From the NCBI RefSeq assembly GCF_001936595.1, contig NZ_MLBG01000015.1:1-60323 (forward strand): a DNA stretch of 60,323 bases, read 5' to 3'. This DNA is from Desulfovibrio sp. DV. Lineage in GTDB: Bacteria; Desulfobacterota; Desulfovibrionia; Desulfovibrionales; Desulfovibrionaceae. The position numbers and the translations under genes were made by a program. Shown in pieces: positions 46,001 to 55,495 of the stretch. The notes under the pieces are model-generated. The model saw nothing but the letters and a program-made list of their open reading frames with translations. It had not been told where the DNA came from and searched no databases. Each line of letters begins with the position of its first letter. Positions within the stretch are counted from its first letter, which is position 1.

Positions 46001-47128
46001 CGGCGTGCCCAGGCTGTCGCGCACGGTGCGCATGACGCAGTAGATGCGCCTGGAGCCACCGTCCCGGCCATCGGTCCGGGTCTCGAAGGCCACGGGCTCG
46101 GGCTGCGACAGGGCGCGCACCAGCAGGTTGTGGCGCTCGGGCACGTCCAGGCGCAGCGGGTGGGCGGCCTGCCGGGACTGGCGCAGGCAGTCGGCCACGT
46201 CGCGGTAGCCGAAAAGCCGGGCCAGGGAACTGTTGGCCGCCACCATCCGGCCATGGACGTCGAGACGAAAAAGGCCCTGGGAGGCGTTGTCGTAGAGGTC
46301 GCGGTAACGATCGGCCTGTTCGCGAAGGCGCAGGGCTTCGGCGTCGGCCAGGATGTGGGCCAGGGCAGCGGCCACGTCGGTCCAGGTGAGAAGGCCCAGC
46401 AGAAAGCCGGCCGGATCGGTGACGGCCAGCCGCCCGGCTCCGGCCCCGTCCATGCCGGCCAGCCCCTGGGCCAGGGGCAGCTGGGGCGAAATGACGGCCA
46501 CCGGGGCGCGCATGACGGCGTCCACCGGCACGTCCCGGATATCCGTGCCGCCGGCCAGCAAGCGCACGGCGTCGCGGGCCGTGAACATGCCGCGCGGCTT
46601 GTCGTCTTCGGTGACCACCACGCCGCCAACGCCCATGCGCACCATGCGGCCAAGGACGCAGGACAGCTTCTCGCCAACAGCCCCGGTGACCACGGCCCGG
46701 GCCATGGCGCTGGCCACGCTGCGATCCGCCAGTTCGTCCAGGGAACCGCACAGCCGGGCCACATGAAACGGGGCCAGCATGCCAAGGGCCCGGCCGGTGG
46801 CGTCCACCACGGCCAGACGCCGCGACGGCGCAGCCAGCAGATGGCGCAAGGCAGCAGGCAGAAAGTCGCTTTCCGGGGAGACCGCCACCGGGTCCATGAC
46901 GTCGCGCACGGCCAGATGCGCCGCCTGGACGGCATCCTGGCACAAGACCCGGGCCAGCCCGCGGGTGGTGACCACGCCAAGGGGACGGCCCCCGTCCAGG
47001 ACCAGGGCCTCGCCCACCCCGGCCCCGAGCAGGGTCCGGGCCGCCTGGGCGGCGGTGGTCCACAGTCCAAGCGTCAGAGGTGACGCCGGGGGCAAGTCAC
47101 GCAGTGGCGTTTCGTGCAACTTGGCCAT
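43088..47128 (-). CDS. giant CBS-PAS hybrid histidine kinase with REC and Hpt
   Basis: A 1346-residue soluble hybrid kinase. Residues 1-260 contain four CBS repeats ([70 protein letters not shown]), normally adenine-nucleotide sensors. About four PAS domains follow (270-790), the last with a cysteine-rich [15 protein letters not shown] insert. Then HisKA with H837, an ATPase ([14 protein letters not shown]), a receiver with D1135 ([11 protein letters not shown]) and an Hpt domain with H1277 (AHTLKGN). All relay residues are present. No output regulator is adjacent; the phosphate may reach a distant single-domain regulator. Confidence 0.93.
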   Translation of the reverse strand: MAKLHETPLRDLPPASPLTLGLWTTAAQAARTLLGAGVGEALVLDGGRPLGVVTTRGLARVLCQDAVQAAHLAVRDVMDPVAVSPESDFLPAALRHLLAAPSRRLAVVDATGRALGMLAPFHVARLCGSLDELADRSVASAMARAVVTGAVGEKLSCVLGRMVRMGVGGVVVTEDDKPRGMFTARDAVRLLAGGTDIRDVPVDAVMRAPVAVISPQLPLAQGLAGMDGAGAGRLAVTDPAGFLLGLLTWTDVAAALAHILADAEALRLREQADRYRDLYDNASQGLFRLDVHGRMVAANSSLARLFGYRDVADCLRQSRQAAHPLRLDVPERHNLLVRALSQPEPVAFETRTDGRDGGSRRIYCVMRTVRDSLGTPRLLEGACADFPVGVPPQSVLAAESGYRSIVEHQTELICRFDPACRLTFVNAAFARYWGKTPEACVEENFQPDIHDDEAAIVTRRIASLCPHRPTTGFEYRVLRPDGRVRWQRWTHRAIFDAEGELVEYQAVGRDITSRKLAQARLRQQHTISRAMLEALPLPVYCKDTSGRYTGCNRAFEQLLGIPRGQLLGGSLDGLVQQYAFAAECGQSDAALLAMGTPQVIETALPGSAGRREFDIHKALIREHDGGESVVRGIVGVVVDVTKKRRTETAARKIVGELEALIAARTAEIEVLGRRLAAQATESGQLAAALRDRDNFLNAVLAGIQDGVCVLSPDMVVLSANRALRGMYPGRGELVGQRCHEVYHGLSAPCPDCPSLRAMATRKLAINVVPKEDPTDSAGWVELFCYPLLDASGAVTAVVEIVRDVTAGKKLEAELAAALERAEAASQAKGAFLANMSHEIRTPLNAVLGYVQLMLRDRLEPSQRQRLAVVEESASTLLSIINDILDYSKIEAGRLEIKAESFDLPRCLDAVIKEQEVLARDKGLTLGLELGPDLPATVRGDGLRLRQILRNLVNNAVKYTEQGSVVLRASVLERSPAPGGFEQRVGLRFAVVDTGVGIPGDQLASIFDSFTQVDGGLTKRQAGTGLGLAICRRLAGLLGGGVFVDSALGKGSVFWLECPFEVLPAAGGRVGYDPFAAIRREMPPSLRILLVEDNRVNRIFASDLLESRGHEVVLAENGRVALDYLAAHAVDVVLMDIQMPVMDGLAATRAIRAGHMDIDPGLPVVGLSAYAMDQERERFLAAGFDDYIIKPIDVEIFFAVVAKVLARRGRAPVGGNPCDLARLGGIIDTDALAAQYRGKAGLLSRVGREFVASVPEQLSALGRAMQAGDLVACERVAHTLKGNAAMFGAGTMRDLAAEAEQAAASGDVARVTALAPALTDACQAVATGMDEFLCRLDPENRGVRPDK

Positions 47129-47238
47129 GACGGCTCCATCGCCTTCCGGCTCGCCGCCACGTCCGCGAGTCAGAAATGCCTCGATTTTCTACATGGTTAC
47201 CGAGAGTTACAAAAAGCGAGGTTCTGCAAAAAATGGCA

Positions 47239-47290
47239 AAGGAGATGCCTCCGGCGGCCAAAGGGCACTGCCCTTTGGACACCCGCAATA
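47239..47290 (+). repeat. palindromic element copy 14 (class II, short)
   Basis: GCCTCCGGCGGCC and hairpin AAAGGGCACTGCCCTTT with a purine lead (AAAGGAGAT). The second hairpin is lost. It lies between two minus-strand genes in the orientation expected behind a plus-strand gene, an exception. Confidence 0.85.
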
Positions 47291-47404
47291 CGTTTGGAAT
47301 GTTGCGGATCCAGGCCAGGGTTGGTCTCCAAAAAAATTGCATCGTGCAAAAGCCTCAAGCCCCCTTTTTTACCACGAGACCGGCGGGTTGAGCCAGTGCC
47401 ATTT

Positions 47405-48520
47405 TCAGCCCTTCCCGGCCAGCCGCCGCAGCGCCCCGGCCACGGCCCCGTAGTTGCGGTCGCGGTCGTGCCGGTCACGGACATAGGCCCGGGCCGCCTC
47501 GCCCATGGCCAGACGCCGCTCCCGGTCCACAACCAATGCGGCCAAAGCCCGGCCATAGGCCGCGTCGTCGCCCGGAGGCGTCAGCAGGCCGGTGCGGCCG
47601 GCCGCCACCACCTCGGGCACGCCGCCCTCGGCCAGGGCCACCACCGGCAGCCCGGCGGCCTGGGCTTCGAGATAGACCATGCCGAGCGACTCGCCGATGC
47701 CCGGAAAGGCGAACACGTCCCCGGCGCTTAACACCGCCCCCAGCCGCTCGCGGGCAACGCAGCCCAGAAACAGGTGCCGTCCCGGCAACTCCCGGCCGGC
47801 CAGGGCGACAAGGGCGTCGCGCATCTCGCCGTCCCCGGCAATGACCAGGAAAAAGTCCAGCCCGGACCGGGCCAGCTCACCCAGCCGGGTGAAAAGATAC
47901 GTCAGGCTCCTGGTCTTCACGTCGTTTCGAAACATGGCTGCCGTGACAATGACCGGGCGTCCCGACACGCCCCACTCCCGGCGGCAGGCCCGCCGCGCCT
48001 CGCCGTCAAAGGCAAAGGCCTCGGGATCGATGCCGGGGCGCACGTAGGCGATTTTCTCCGGCGGCAACAGGCGCAGCAGGTTGTCCACATCCAGGCGGCG
48101 GTTGGAAAAAACCAGATCCGCCGCCACCAGCGAGCGGCGATTGAGTTCGTAGCCCAGGCGCGTTTTCAGGCAGCGGCGCTGTTTGGTGGAATAGACGCCC
48201 TGGAAGACCACGTAGGGAATGGCGAGTTCACGGGCCACATAGGGACCGATGACATCCGGGGATTTGTAGTAGGCGTGGTAGGTGACAAAGGCCTGCACCC
48301 TGGCCTTGGAAGCCGTTTCCAGGGCTTGGCGGCGGGCGGACAGCGCCTCCAGCCAGAGCCTGGGACGGGCTGAGAACCAGCGCGACCGGAAGCGGCTGGG
48401 CGTCGTCAGGTCCAGCCCCTGTCCGGCCAGGGCCGCGGCCAGTTCCCGGCCGATGGTCCGGTCCCCGGAGGGATCGGGATGGTCAAGCGGCTTAAACGGC
48501 GCGTAGAGGGCGACGTTCAC
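47405..48520 (-). CDS. glycosyltransferase family 4
   Basis: A 371-residue GT-B retaining glycosyltransferase. The C-terminal donor domain shows VTAAMFRNDVKTRSLTYL, AGDGEMRDAL, FLGCVARERLG and FAFPGIGESLGMVYLEAQAAGLPVVA with the typical EX7E region. The N-terminal acceptor half begins MNVALYAPFKPLDHPDPSG. The start is GTG 48520 within GTGA, overlapping the next upstream gene. Together the two GT4 genes probably build part of an LPS or exopolysaccharide. Confidence 0.92.
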   Translation of the reverse strand: MNVALYAPFKPLDHPDPSGDRTIGRELAAALAGQGLDLTTPSRFRSRWFSARPRLWLEALSARRQALETASKARVQAFVTYHAYYKSPDVIGPYVARELAIPYVVFQGVYSTKQRRCLKTRLGYELNRRSLVAADLVFSNRRLDVDNLLRLLPPEKIAYVRPGIDPEAFAFDGEARRACRREWGVSGRPVIVTAAMFRNDVKTRSLTYLFTRLGELARSGLDFFLVIAGDGEMRDALVALAGRELPGRHLFLGCVARERLGAVLSAGDVFAFPGIGESLGMVYLEAQAAGLPVVALAEGGVPEVVAAGRTGLLTPPGDDAAYGRALAALVVDRERRLAMGEAARAYVRDRHDRDRNYGAVAGALRRLAGKG

Positions 48521-49794
48521 AAGGCCAGTCCCGCGGCAAAGATGCCGGGCGGGGAGCCGGCCTGCTTGGCGAAGATGGCGGCCAGACGACGGGTGTTGGC
48601 CGCATTGTCGAACTCGGCGGCAACCACCGCCCGGGCCGCCCCGGTCAGCCGGTCGCGAAGGCCGGGGTCGGTGAGCAGCCGGACGAGGTTGGCGGCCAGG
48701 GCCTTGGCGTCACCCGGAGGACAGGTCAGGGCTGTTTCCCCGTCTCGGGCCAGTTCCGGCAGGGCCGAGACGTCGGTTGCCGCCACCGGCACGCCCATGG
48801 CCATGGCCTCCACCACCACGTTGGGCACGCCGTCGCGGTCGCCGTTTGGCAACACCCGGCAGCCGATGACAAAGGCATGGGCGGTCCGGTAAAGCTCCAG
48901 CACCTGCTCGTGGGGCAGCGCGCCGTGGAAGCGCACCCGGTCGGCCAGGCCCAGCCGGGCCGCCTGTCGGGCCAGAAAATCCCGGTCCTCGCCCGCGCCG
49001 ACCAGATCGTAGGTGAAATCAATACCCTGTCCGGCCAGCACGGCCAGGGCGTCGAGCACGGTATCCAGGCCCTTTTTGGCCGTCAGCCGGGCCACGGTGA
49101 GCAGCCGGTAGGGCGGGCCTTGGGCCGGCCGGGTCCCGTTGCCGTCAAAGAGCGACAGGTCGATGCCGTGGTAGACGCCAAACACCGGGGTGCCATTGGG
49201 CGAAAGCTTTTTGAGATAGGCGACGTTGGCCATGGTGCAGGTGACCACAAAGGCGGCCCGGCCGATCTTTTCGGCCAGCCGGGCCGGATTCTGGGTCCAG
49301 ACGTCCTTGGCGTGGCCGGTGAAGCTGACCGGCGCGCCGGACATCAGCCCGGCGTACATGGCCACTGAGGTCGGCGAATGGGCGAAGTGGGCGTGCAGGT
49401 GGGGCGACTCGCCCGGGGGCAGGGCCTCCCGGCACAACAGCCCGGCCTGGAGCAGATGCTTGACCGTGGCCGATTTGGGCGATTGGAAGAAATGGCGCAG
49501 CATGAGCCCGGCCGCCCGCAGCCAGCCCCGGGGCCGGGCCAGGGCGGTGCCGACGTTGGCGGCAAGGAGCCGGGGCAGGGCCGGCAGGATATATTCCGGC
49601 AGATAGACCACCTCGGCCCGGATGCGCCCGACCGAGGCATGGGAAAAGTCCTCCCGGGGCTTTCGCATGGACACGATGCGCACCGTGAAGCCAAGGCTCT
49701 CCAGCAGTAAAATCTCGTTGGAAATAAACGTCTCGGAGATCCTCGGATACCCCTTGAGCACCATGACCAGCACTGGCTTGCCTTTTCCCGCCAT
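48517..49794 (-). CDS. glycosyltransferase family 4 (colanic-acid type)
   Basis: A 425-residue GT-B enzyme. LKGYPRISETFISNEI at the N-terminus is the WcaL/AmsK-like signature, HLHAHFAHSPTSVAMY and FTGHAKDVW follow, and the donor domain has VARLTAKKGLDTVLDAL and PNVVVEAMAMGVPVAATDVSALPEL. It leads the two-gene GT unit, overlapping the next by four bases. The sequence ahead of it holds repeat copy 15, which belongs to the gene beyond. Confidence 0.92.
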   Translation of the reverse strand: MAGKGKPVLVMVLKGYPRISETFISNEILLLESLGFTVRIVSMRKPREDFSHASVGRIRAEVVYLPEYILPALPRLLAANVGTALARPRGWLRAAGLMLRHFFQSPKSATVKHLLQAGLLCREALPPGESPHLHAHFAHSPTSVAMYAGLMSGAPVSFTGHAKDVWTQNPARLAEKIGRAAFVVTCTMANVAYLKKLSPNGTPVFGVYHGIDLSLFDGNGTRPAQGPPYRLLTVARLTAKKGLDTVLDALAVLAGQGIDFTYDLVGAGEDRDFLARQAARLGLADRVRFHGALPHEQVLELYRTAHAFVIGCRVLPNGDRDGVPNVVVEAMAMGVPVAATDVSALPELARDGETALTCPPGDAKALAANLVRLLTDPGLRDRLTGAARAVVAAEFDNAANTRRLAAIFAKQAGSPPGIFAAGLAL

Positions 49795-49892
49795 CAGTCG
49801 CTATCCGTCCTCGTTACATCGTTCCCCGTTGCAGGAGCCTGTCCCCGTCTTCCCATGCTCAACTTCCACGCACCGGTCAGGCAACACCCACC

Positions 49893-49981
49893 GTCCAATC
49901 AGCCATCCCCCAGGCGGGGATTCCAAAGGGACTCAGTCCCTTTGGCCGCCGGAGGCCTCTTCCCTCTTCTCTCTTCTCTCC
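49893..49981 (-). repeat. palindromic element copy 15 (class II)
   Basis: Minus strand: purine tract GAGAGAAGAGAGAAGAGG, GCCTCCGGCGGCC, hairpin AAAGGGACTGAGTCCCTTT, second hairpin CCCCGCCTGGGGG, then GGCTGATTGG. It lies 3' of the flavoprotein gene ending at 50001. Confidence 0.9.
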
Positions 49982-50000
49982 TGCCCGCCACTCTCTCCCT

Positions 50001-51443
50001 CTATCCGCGATACCCGAACACCAGCCGCAATACCCGTCGCACCAGAGGCGAAAAAAGTTTCGTTTCCAGCGTCCGGCCGGCGGCCCGTTTGCCGGTTTCG
50101 CCCAGGGTCGGATAGGGCAGCACCGTGCCGGCCAGGGTGGACAGGCCGACCTTGCCGGCCCGGGCGGCCAGCCACTGGGCCAGCAGTTCCCCGGCCCCGC
50201 TCCCGACGATGCCGACGCCAAGGAGCCGGCCGCGTTTGCCGAGAACCAGCTTGACCAGCCCGGCGGTTTCGCCGGCCGCCCTGGCCCGGTCGTTGCCGGC
50301 AAAGGGCTCGGCAATGACCGTATGGGCGATGCCGGCCGCCCTGGCCCCGCTTTCGGTCAGCCCGGCAGCGGCCAGGGCCGGATCGGTAAAGGCGCAGCGC
50401 GGCATGAACGTATAATCAACCCGGCGCGGCAGCCGGAAGACCGCCCCGGCCACCACCACCCCGCCCTCGTAGCCGGCGGCGTGGGTGAACTGGTGGCCGC
50501 CTGTCACGTCCCCGGCCCCGAACACGTGGGGCACGGAGGTGCGCAGACGGTCATCGAGCACAAGCCCCTTTTCTGTATAGGCAATCCCGGCCGCGTCAAG
50601 GTCCAGTGCGTCGAGGTTGGGGGTGCGGCCCATGGCGACGAGGATGGCCTCGGCCGCAATTCCCCGGCGTTGGCCGCCGTGGATGACGGTCACCGTGCGC
50701 AGCCCGGCTGCATCCGGCCCGGCCACGGATTCCACAACCGAGTCCAGGCACACCTCCACGCCGTCGGCCGCAAGGCCGGCGGCCACGACCGCGGCCAGAT
50801 CGGCGTCCTCGCGCGACAGGAGTTGGGCGCTTCGCTGCACCACCGTCACCCGGCTGCCCAGCCGGGCAAAGGCCTGCCCCATCTCCGCAGCAATGGCCCC
50901 GCCGCCGAGGATGACCAGCGAGGCCGGCAGTTTTTCCAGGGAAAAGAGTTCCCGGTTGGTCAGATAGCCGCTGCTTGCCAGTCCCGGGATGTCCGGCACG
51001 GCCGCCCGGGAGCCGGTGGCGATGACGATGCGGTCGGCGGTGATGCGCCGTCCGTCGAGTTCCAGGGTGTGGTCATCGACAAACCGGGCTTGGCCGAAAT
51101 GGACCTCGGCCCCAAGCCGGCGGAAGCGGTCCGGCGAATCATGTTCCTGGATGCCGGCAATGACCCCTTGGATGCGCCGGCGCACCAGTGCGAAATCAAC
51201 CGGGCCGGGCTCGATGGCCGGCAACCCGTATTCGGCGGCCCGGCCGGCCAGATGGCGCACCCGGGCCGTTTCAATCAGCGTCTTGCTCGGCACGCAGCCA
51301 AAATGCAGGCAGTCGCCGCCAAGAGCCCGTTCGCTCTCGACCAGGAGCACCCGCACCCCGAGCCGGGCCGCACCGGCCACAACCGTGAGTCCGGCTGCGC
51401 CGCCGCCCATGACCAGCAGATCATATTCGCCCAGATGCCCCAT
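50001..51443 (-). CDS. FAD/NAD disulfide oxidoreductase, mercuric-reductase-like, lacking the C-terminal His-Glu dyad
   Basis: A 480-residue flavoprotein of the lipoamide dehydrogenase / mercuric reductase type. FAD binding is MGGGAAGLTVVAG, the redox pair CX4C is in GGDCLHFGCVPSKT, NAD binding is ILGGGAIAAEMGQAF and the last FAD motif is VFGAGDVTGG. The C-terminal segment reads VLPYPTLGETGK, where the catalytic HPT..E dyad of classical dihydrolipoamide dehydrogenase should be, so it is not a normal one. GGAGG precedes ATG 51443. It is divergent from a second such enzyme across 122 bases. Confidence 0.88.
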   Translation of the reverse strand: MGHLGEYDLLVMGGGAAGLTVVAGAARLGVRVLLVESERALGGDCLHFGCVPSKTLIETARVRHLAGRAAEYGLPAIEPGPVDFALVRRRIQGVIAGIQEHDSPDRFRRLGAEVHFGQARFVDDHTLELDGRRITADRIVIATGSRAAVPDIPGLASSGYLTNRELFSLEKLPASLVILGGGAIAAEMGQAFARLGSRVTVVQRSAQLLSREDADLAAVVAAGLAADGVEVCLDSVVESVAGPDAAGLRTVTVIHGGQRRGIAAEAILVAMGRTPNLDALDLDAAGIAYTEKGLVLDDRLRTSVPHVFGAGDVTGGHQFTHAAGYEGGVVVAGAVFRLPRRVDYTFMPRCAFTDPALAAAGLTESGARAAGIAHTVIAEPFAGNDRARAAGETAGLVKLVLGKRGRLLGVGIVGSGAGELLAQWLAARAGKVGLSTLAGTVLPYPTLGETGKRAAGRTLETKLFSPLVRRVLRLVFGYRG

Positions 51444-51505
51444 ACCTGCCTCCGTTTTTCCCAAATACCCGCCGCGCCCCTATGGCGGACGGCAAAATCA
51501 TGGTA

Positions 51506-51519
51506 ACGGAAAAAACCGT
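51506..51519. promoter_or_regulatory. ACGG-A6-CCGT inverted repeat in the flavoprotein divergent promoter
   Basis: A small inverted repeat in the only 122 bases between two divergent flavoprotein genes. A shared operator is possible; the evidence is weak. Confidence 0.2.
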
Positions 51520-51565
51520 AAAGCCAAACCGTCGGCACGCTGCCGGCCGACATCCGAGGTTTATT

Positions 51566-52903
51566 ATGACAAAACGCACCTACGATCTGGCCATCATCGG
51601 CGCTGGCCCGGCCTGCGGCCCGGCCGCCCGGCGTTGCCGCGAGGCCGGCTGGTCCGTGGCCATCATCGAATCCGGCCTCCTTGGCGGCGTGTGCCCGCAC
51701 ACCGGCTGCAATCCCAAAAAAGTGCTCATGGGGCCGGCCGAAGCCGTGACCATGGCCCGGCATCTGGCCGGCAAGGGCCTTTCCGGCGAACCCCGGCCCG
51801 ACTGGCCGGCCATGGCCGCCTTCACCCGGACCTTCACCGAACCCGTGGCCCCCTGGCTGGCCCGGCACTACCGCGAGGCCGGCATCGACGTGATCGAGGG
51901 CCGGGCCGCCTTCACCGGCCCAAACACCCTGGCGGCCGGCGACACGACCATCGTGGCCAAAAAAATCCTCATCGCCACCGGAGCCACCCACCAGCGTTTC
52001 GACTTCCCCGGAGCCGAACATCTGCAAACCAGCGACGATTTCCTGGCCCTGGAGACGCTTCCGGCCCGCATCGTCTTTGTCGGCGGCGGCTTTGTGGCCT
52101 TCGAACTGGCCCATCTGGCCCACGTCTGCGGCGCGCGCGCCACCATCGTAACCCATGGCGACACCGCCCTTCGCCGGTTTGATCGCGACGCCGCCTCCCG
52201 CCTCATCGAGGCCACCCGGGCCATGGGCATCGCCGTCCACGTCAACGCCCCGGTGGGGCGCATCGACAAGGAGCCCCATGGCCTGTGCCTGAGCGCCCCG
52301 GGCCTGGATATCGCCGCCGACATGGCCGTCAACGCCGCCGGCCGGCCAGCCCAGATCAAAAAACTCGGCCTGGATCTGGCCAATGTCGCCGCCGGCCCGG
52401 CCGGCATCCGCGTCAACGCCTTCCTGCAAAGCACCACCAACCCCGACGTCTATGCCGCCGGGGACTGCCTGGACGCCCCCTATGCCCTGACCCCCACGGC
52501 CGACCTGGAAAGCCGCACCGCCGCCGAAAACATGCTGGCCGGCAATACCACGCCCATCAACCGCACCGGCACGCCAAGCGTCCTTTTCACCCAGCCGCCC
52601 CTGGCCATGGCCGGACTGACCGAGGCCGACTGCCAGACCCAGAACATTCCCTACACCAAAAAGGAATACGACCTCGCCGAGGCCTTCCCCTGGCAACGCC
52701 TGGGCGAACACCCCGGTTATTCCAAAACCCTGGTCTCGCCCGACGACGACCGCATCCTCGGGGCGCATATCCTCGGCCACGCCGCCGACGAACTCATAAA
52801 CGTCGTGGCCCTGGCCATGCGTCAGGGGTTGCCGGCCAAGGCCCTTCGCGAAACCATCTGGGCCTATCCGACCTGCGGCTATTATCTGCGGTATATGTTT
52901 TAG
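51566..52903 (+). CDS. second FAD/NAD disulfide oxidoreductase, glutathione-reductase-like
   Basis: A 445-residue flavoprotein. FAD motif IIGAGPACGPAARR, redox CX4C in GGVCPHTGCNPKK, NAD motif VFVGGGFVAFELA and YAAGDCLDAPY. The end reads IWAYPTCGYYLRYMF, so the usual His-Pro-Thr and Glu of the dimer interface are missing here as well; Tyr replaces His. It is truncated or specialised relative to classical glutathione reductase. It shares an upstream region with the opposite enzyme of similar type. The start ATG 51566 has GAGG upstream; a more distant frame extension is not supported. Electron partner unknown. Confidence 0.88.
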   Translation: MTKRTYDLAIIGAGPACGPAARRCREAGWSVAIIESGLLGGVCPHTGCNPKKVLMGPAEAVTMARHLAGKGLSGEPRPDWPAMAAFTRTFTEPVAPWLARHYREAGIDVIEGRAAFTGPNTLAAGDTTIVAKKILIATGATHQRFDFPGAEHLQTSDDFLALETLPARIVFVGGGFVAFELAHLAHVCGARATIVTHGDTALRRFDRDAASRLIEATRAMGIAVHVNAPVGRIDKEPHGLCLSAPGLDIAADMAVNAAGRPAQIKKLGLDLANVAAGPAGIRVNAFLQSTTNPDVYAAGDCLDAPYALTPTADLESRTAAENMLAGNTTPINRTGTPSVLFTQPPLAMAGLTEADCQTQNIPYTKKEYDLAEAFPWQRLGEHPGYSKTLVSPDDDRILGAHILGHAADELINVVALAMRQGLPAKALRETIWAYPTCGYYLRYMF

Positions 52904-52968
52904 GGCAGCATCGGGGTGCTGCCCCGAGCCCTGCCGGGGGGATGATCCCCCGGCCCCCGCGACGGGGG
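52903..52968 (+). repeat. palindromic element copy 16 (class III, three hairpins)
   Basis: Three perfect or near-perfect hairpins start on the last base of the flavoprotein stop codon: 52903-52924, 52934-52953 and 52954-52968. Lacks the GCCTCC motif, like copies 2 and 4. Confidence 0.88.
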
Positions 52969-53032
52969 AGGCAATGCTTTAAAGCGCCGTGGCAATTGCC
53001 ACGAGCCTGCACCGGACGAGGGGGATGGAGCA

Positions 53033-53140
53033 ATGAGCGCCAATACCGTGATCTGGATCGCCGGCCTGATCCGTGCCGCCCTCTCCCTCTCTGCGCCCAC
53101 GCCGCCGCCTGACAAACCCAGACGCCCGGACGATTGCTGA
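53033..53140 (+). CDS. possible 35-residue peptide
   Basis: Begins MSANTVIWIAGLIRAALSL and ends in a Pro- and Arg-rich stretch. GGAG is four bases before the ATG, the first half is amphipathic or hydrophobic, and a terminator follows directly. It is too short for confident assignment but has a full expression unit apart from a visible promoter. Confidence 0.45.
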   Translation: MSANTVIWIAGLIRAALSLSAPTPPPDKPRRPDDC

Positions 53141-53164
53141 ACCCGGGACATCCTTTCGCTGTTT

Positions 53165-53194
53165 ACGCCCTCCGGGAAACCGGAGGGCGTTTTT
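53165..53194 (+). terminator. terminator after the 35-residue peptide
   Basis: ACGCCCTCCGG pairs perfectly with CCGGAGGGCGT around GAAA, then TTTT. Confidence 0.88.
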
Positions 53195-53221
53195 GCGCCC
53201 GAAAGGGGACAGAAGGAAAAA

Positions 53222-55423
53222 CTATTTCGAGGTCATGACGCACACGCCTGTCCACTTTTCCGGCGGCACGGCCAGGTAATCGCGGCACCGGGTGACGTAG
53301 GAGGCGGCGGCAGGGTCACTGTCGGCGATGTGGGTGAAGTGTTCCAGGGCGTTGGCGAACTCGCCCCGGGTGAAGGCCTCAAGCCCCTTGGCGTAGACGG
53401 CAAAGGTCTCGGCGCGCTCGGCCGCTTCTTCAGGCCACATTGGTTCGGAAACGACCACGGGTTCGCCCCGGCCGACCACGGCGACCCGGGCCAGGGTGCG
53501 GGCGGCGATGGTCTCGCCCATGGCCTCGCGGGTGGCCTGGGAGATCATGGTCCGGGTGCCGAACTGTTTGTTGATGCCTTCCAGGCGCGAGGCCAGATTC
53601 ACGGCGTCGCCGAGCATGGTGTAGTCAAAGCGGGAATTGGACCCCATGTTGCCGACCACGGCCGGGCCGGTATTGAGCCCCACGCGCATGATGACGTCGC
53701 GGTGGACGATGGGTTCGAAGACGGGGTGCATCCGGGCCAGTTGACGCTGGCAGCGCAGGGCGGCGCGCACGGCCCGGGTGGCGTGGTCGGGCTGGTCCAG
53801 GGGGGCGTTCCAGAAGGCGATGATGGCGTCGCCCTCGTATTTGTCCACGGTGCCGCCTTCTTCGAGGATGATGTCGGTCATGGCCGTCAGGTAGGTGTTG
53901 AGGAAGGCGGTCAGTTCCTGAGGCCCCAGGCCCTCGGAGATGCTGGTAAAGCCCTGGAGATCGGAAAAAAAGATGGTGAGCTCGCGCAATTCGCCGCCAA
54001 GGCTCATGCGCTCGGGGTGAGCGATGAGCTGTTCGATGACGTGCGGACTCAGGTATTGGCGGAAGGCGGATTTGATGAAGCGTTTCTGGCGGCCCTCGGT
54101 GGCGTAGCCGATGAGTACGGCCGTGGCCAGGGAGGCGGCCACGGCGGATTCCGGCAGGGCCAGCGGCTGCCACGAGCCCAGGGAATAGGCGGCCAGGGCG
54201 ATCAGGCCCGGCAGCGGCACGAGCAGGATGACGCAGGCCGCACCGGCCACGGCCCCGGTGGCCAGGGACACGGCCAGCCCGGAGACGAGGGACAGGGCGG
54301 CGGTCAGGAGCCAGTCGACCAGGGGCGGGGCATCGCGCAGGAAATCCCCGGAAAGGAGGCTTTCCAGGGTCTGGGCGTGGATCTCCACGCCCGAGGTGAC
54401 GCCGGCCACCGGGGAGGGGCGCAGATCGAGCAGGCCCGGAGCGGAAAAGCCGAAAAGGACGTAGCGGTCGCGAAACATTTCCGGATCAAGGGCCGGCGTG
54501 CCGCCGTCGCGCAGGGCCAGTTCGCTTTGGATGACGGCGGCGGCGGACACGGCCGGAAAGGCTTCGGAAGCGCGCCAGCGCGGGATGACCCGGCCCCAGG
54601 GGTCGAGCGGGATGACGGAACCGCCCAGACGCAGGGCGTCAGGGGACACGGCCAGGGAGACCTCCGGATGGCGCAGCACAAAGGCGGCCAGGGACAGGCT
54701 CGGCACCGGCCGGCCGTCGAAGACGCCGAAAAGCGACACCCGGCGGTAAATGCCATCGGGATCGGGCTCCTGGCTGACGTTGCCGAGAATTTTCGCTCCG
54801 GCAGCCACGTCCGGCACGGGAAAGGCGGCCCTGGGGTAGACCGGGGCCACCTCCGGGGGCAGGCCGGCCAGCCAGGCGTCAAGGCCGGCGACGGCCAGGG
54901 GATCGGCCGGCATGGCTGCCGGCCAGGACGTATCCTGGCCGGTTTCGCGGCCGAGAAAGACGGCCATGGCCAGCCGGTCCAGCCGCTTGCCGGCCTCGGC
55001 CAGGGCGGCGTCGTCAGCCACGCCGTAGGCCGAAGGTTCGGTGTAGAGCACGTCAAAGGCCACGGCGGCCGCCCCGCCCCGGCGGCAGAAATCCAGGATG
55101 AAGCCGTAGACTTCCCGGGGCCAGGGCCAGGACAGGCCGTTCTCCCTGGCTCCCCAGTCCAGGCTGGCCTGATCCAGGAGAATGAGGCGCACCGCGTCCG
55201 TGGCAGACGTTTTGGGGGCGAGCAGACGGGCCCGCCAGTCGAAGCTGCGGGCCTCGAGGGCGTCGGTGAGGCCGGAAAGCGAGAGCACCCAGGCGGCGGC
55301 CAGCCCGACCAGTCCGGCAATGAGGCCGTGGCGGATGCGTTTGGCAAACACCTCCTGGCCGGCGGCCGGGGGTGCGACGGGGGCGGCTGGCGGCCGGGCG
55401 GCCTTGGGCGTTGGCTGGCTCAT
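53222..55423 (-). CDS. CHASE2-domain adenylate cyclase
   Basis: A 733-residue class III cyclase. One N-terminal helix (HGLIAGLVGLAAAWVLSL) and a periplasmic CHASE2 sensor (about 70-370), then further helices (residues ~370-470), lead to the cytoplasmic cyclase domain. Metal aspartates are in FFSDLQGFTSIS and KYEGDAIIAFW; adenine-selecting Lys is in VDKYEG and Asp in MLGDAVNLASRLEG. A C-terminal ~90-residue tail follows. It should make cAMP in response to an unknown extracellular signal. The ATG 55423 is chosen because the Pro-rich cytoplasmic start follows it. A hairpin (55449-55472) separates it from the M48 gene. Confidence 0.9.
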   Translation of the reverse strand: MSQPTPKAARPPAAPVAPPAAGQEVFAKRIRHGLIAGLVGLAAAWVLSLSGLTDALEARSFDWRARLLAPKTSATDAVRLILLDQASLDWGARENGLSWPWPREVYGFILDFCRRGGAAAVAFDVLYTEPSAYGVADDAALAEAGKRLDRLAMAVFLGRETGQDTSWPAAMPADPLAVAGLDAWLAGLPPEVAPVYPRAAFPVPDVAAGAKILGNVSQEPDPDGIYRRVSLFGVFDGRPVPSLSLAAFVLRHPEVSLAVSPDALRLGGSVIPLDPWGRVIPRWRASEAFPAVSAAAVIQSELALRDGGTPALDPEMFRDRYVLFGFSAPGLLDLRPSPVAGVTSGVEIHAQTLESLLSGDFLRDAPPLVDWLLTAALSLVSGLAVSLATGAVAGAACVILLVPLPGLIALAAYSLGSWQPLALPESAVAASLATAVLIGYATEGRQKRFIKSAFRQYLSPHVIEQLIAHPERMSLGGELRELTIFFSDLQGFTSISEGLGPQELTAFLNTYLTAMTDIILEEGGTVDKYEGDAIIAFWNAPLDQPDHATRAVRAALRCQRQLARMHPVFEPIVHRDVIMRVGLNTGPAVVGNMGSNSRFDYTMLGDAVNLASRLEGINKQFGTRTMISQATREAMGETIAARTLARVAVVGRGEPVVVSEPMWPEEAAERAETFAVYAKGLEAFTRGEFANALEHFTHIADSDPAAASYVTRCRDYLAVPPEKWTGVCVMTSK

Positions 55424-55448
55424 GGGGTCTCGTATCCGGCGGGGTGTG

Positions 55449-55472
55449 GCCGGGGGCCCTTTGGCCCCCGGC
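55449..55472 (-). terminator. hairpin between M48 protease and cyclase genes
   Basis: GCCGGGGGCC and GGCCCCCGGC pair around CTTT. No T run, so it may slow or process rather than end transcription. Confidence 0.4.
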
Positions 55473-55495
55473 ACGGGAAGGGGAGCAACAGCCGG

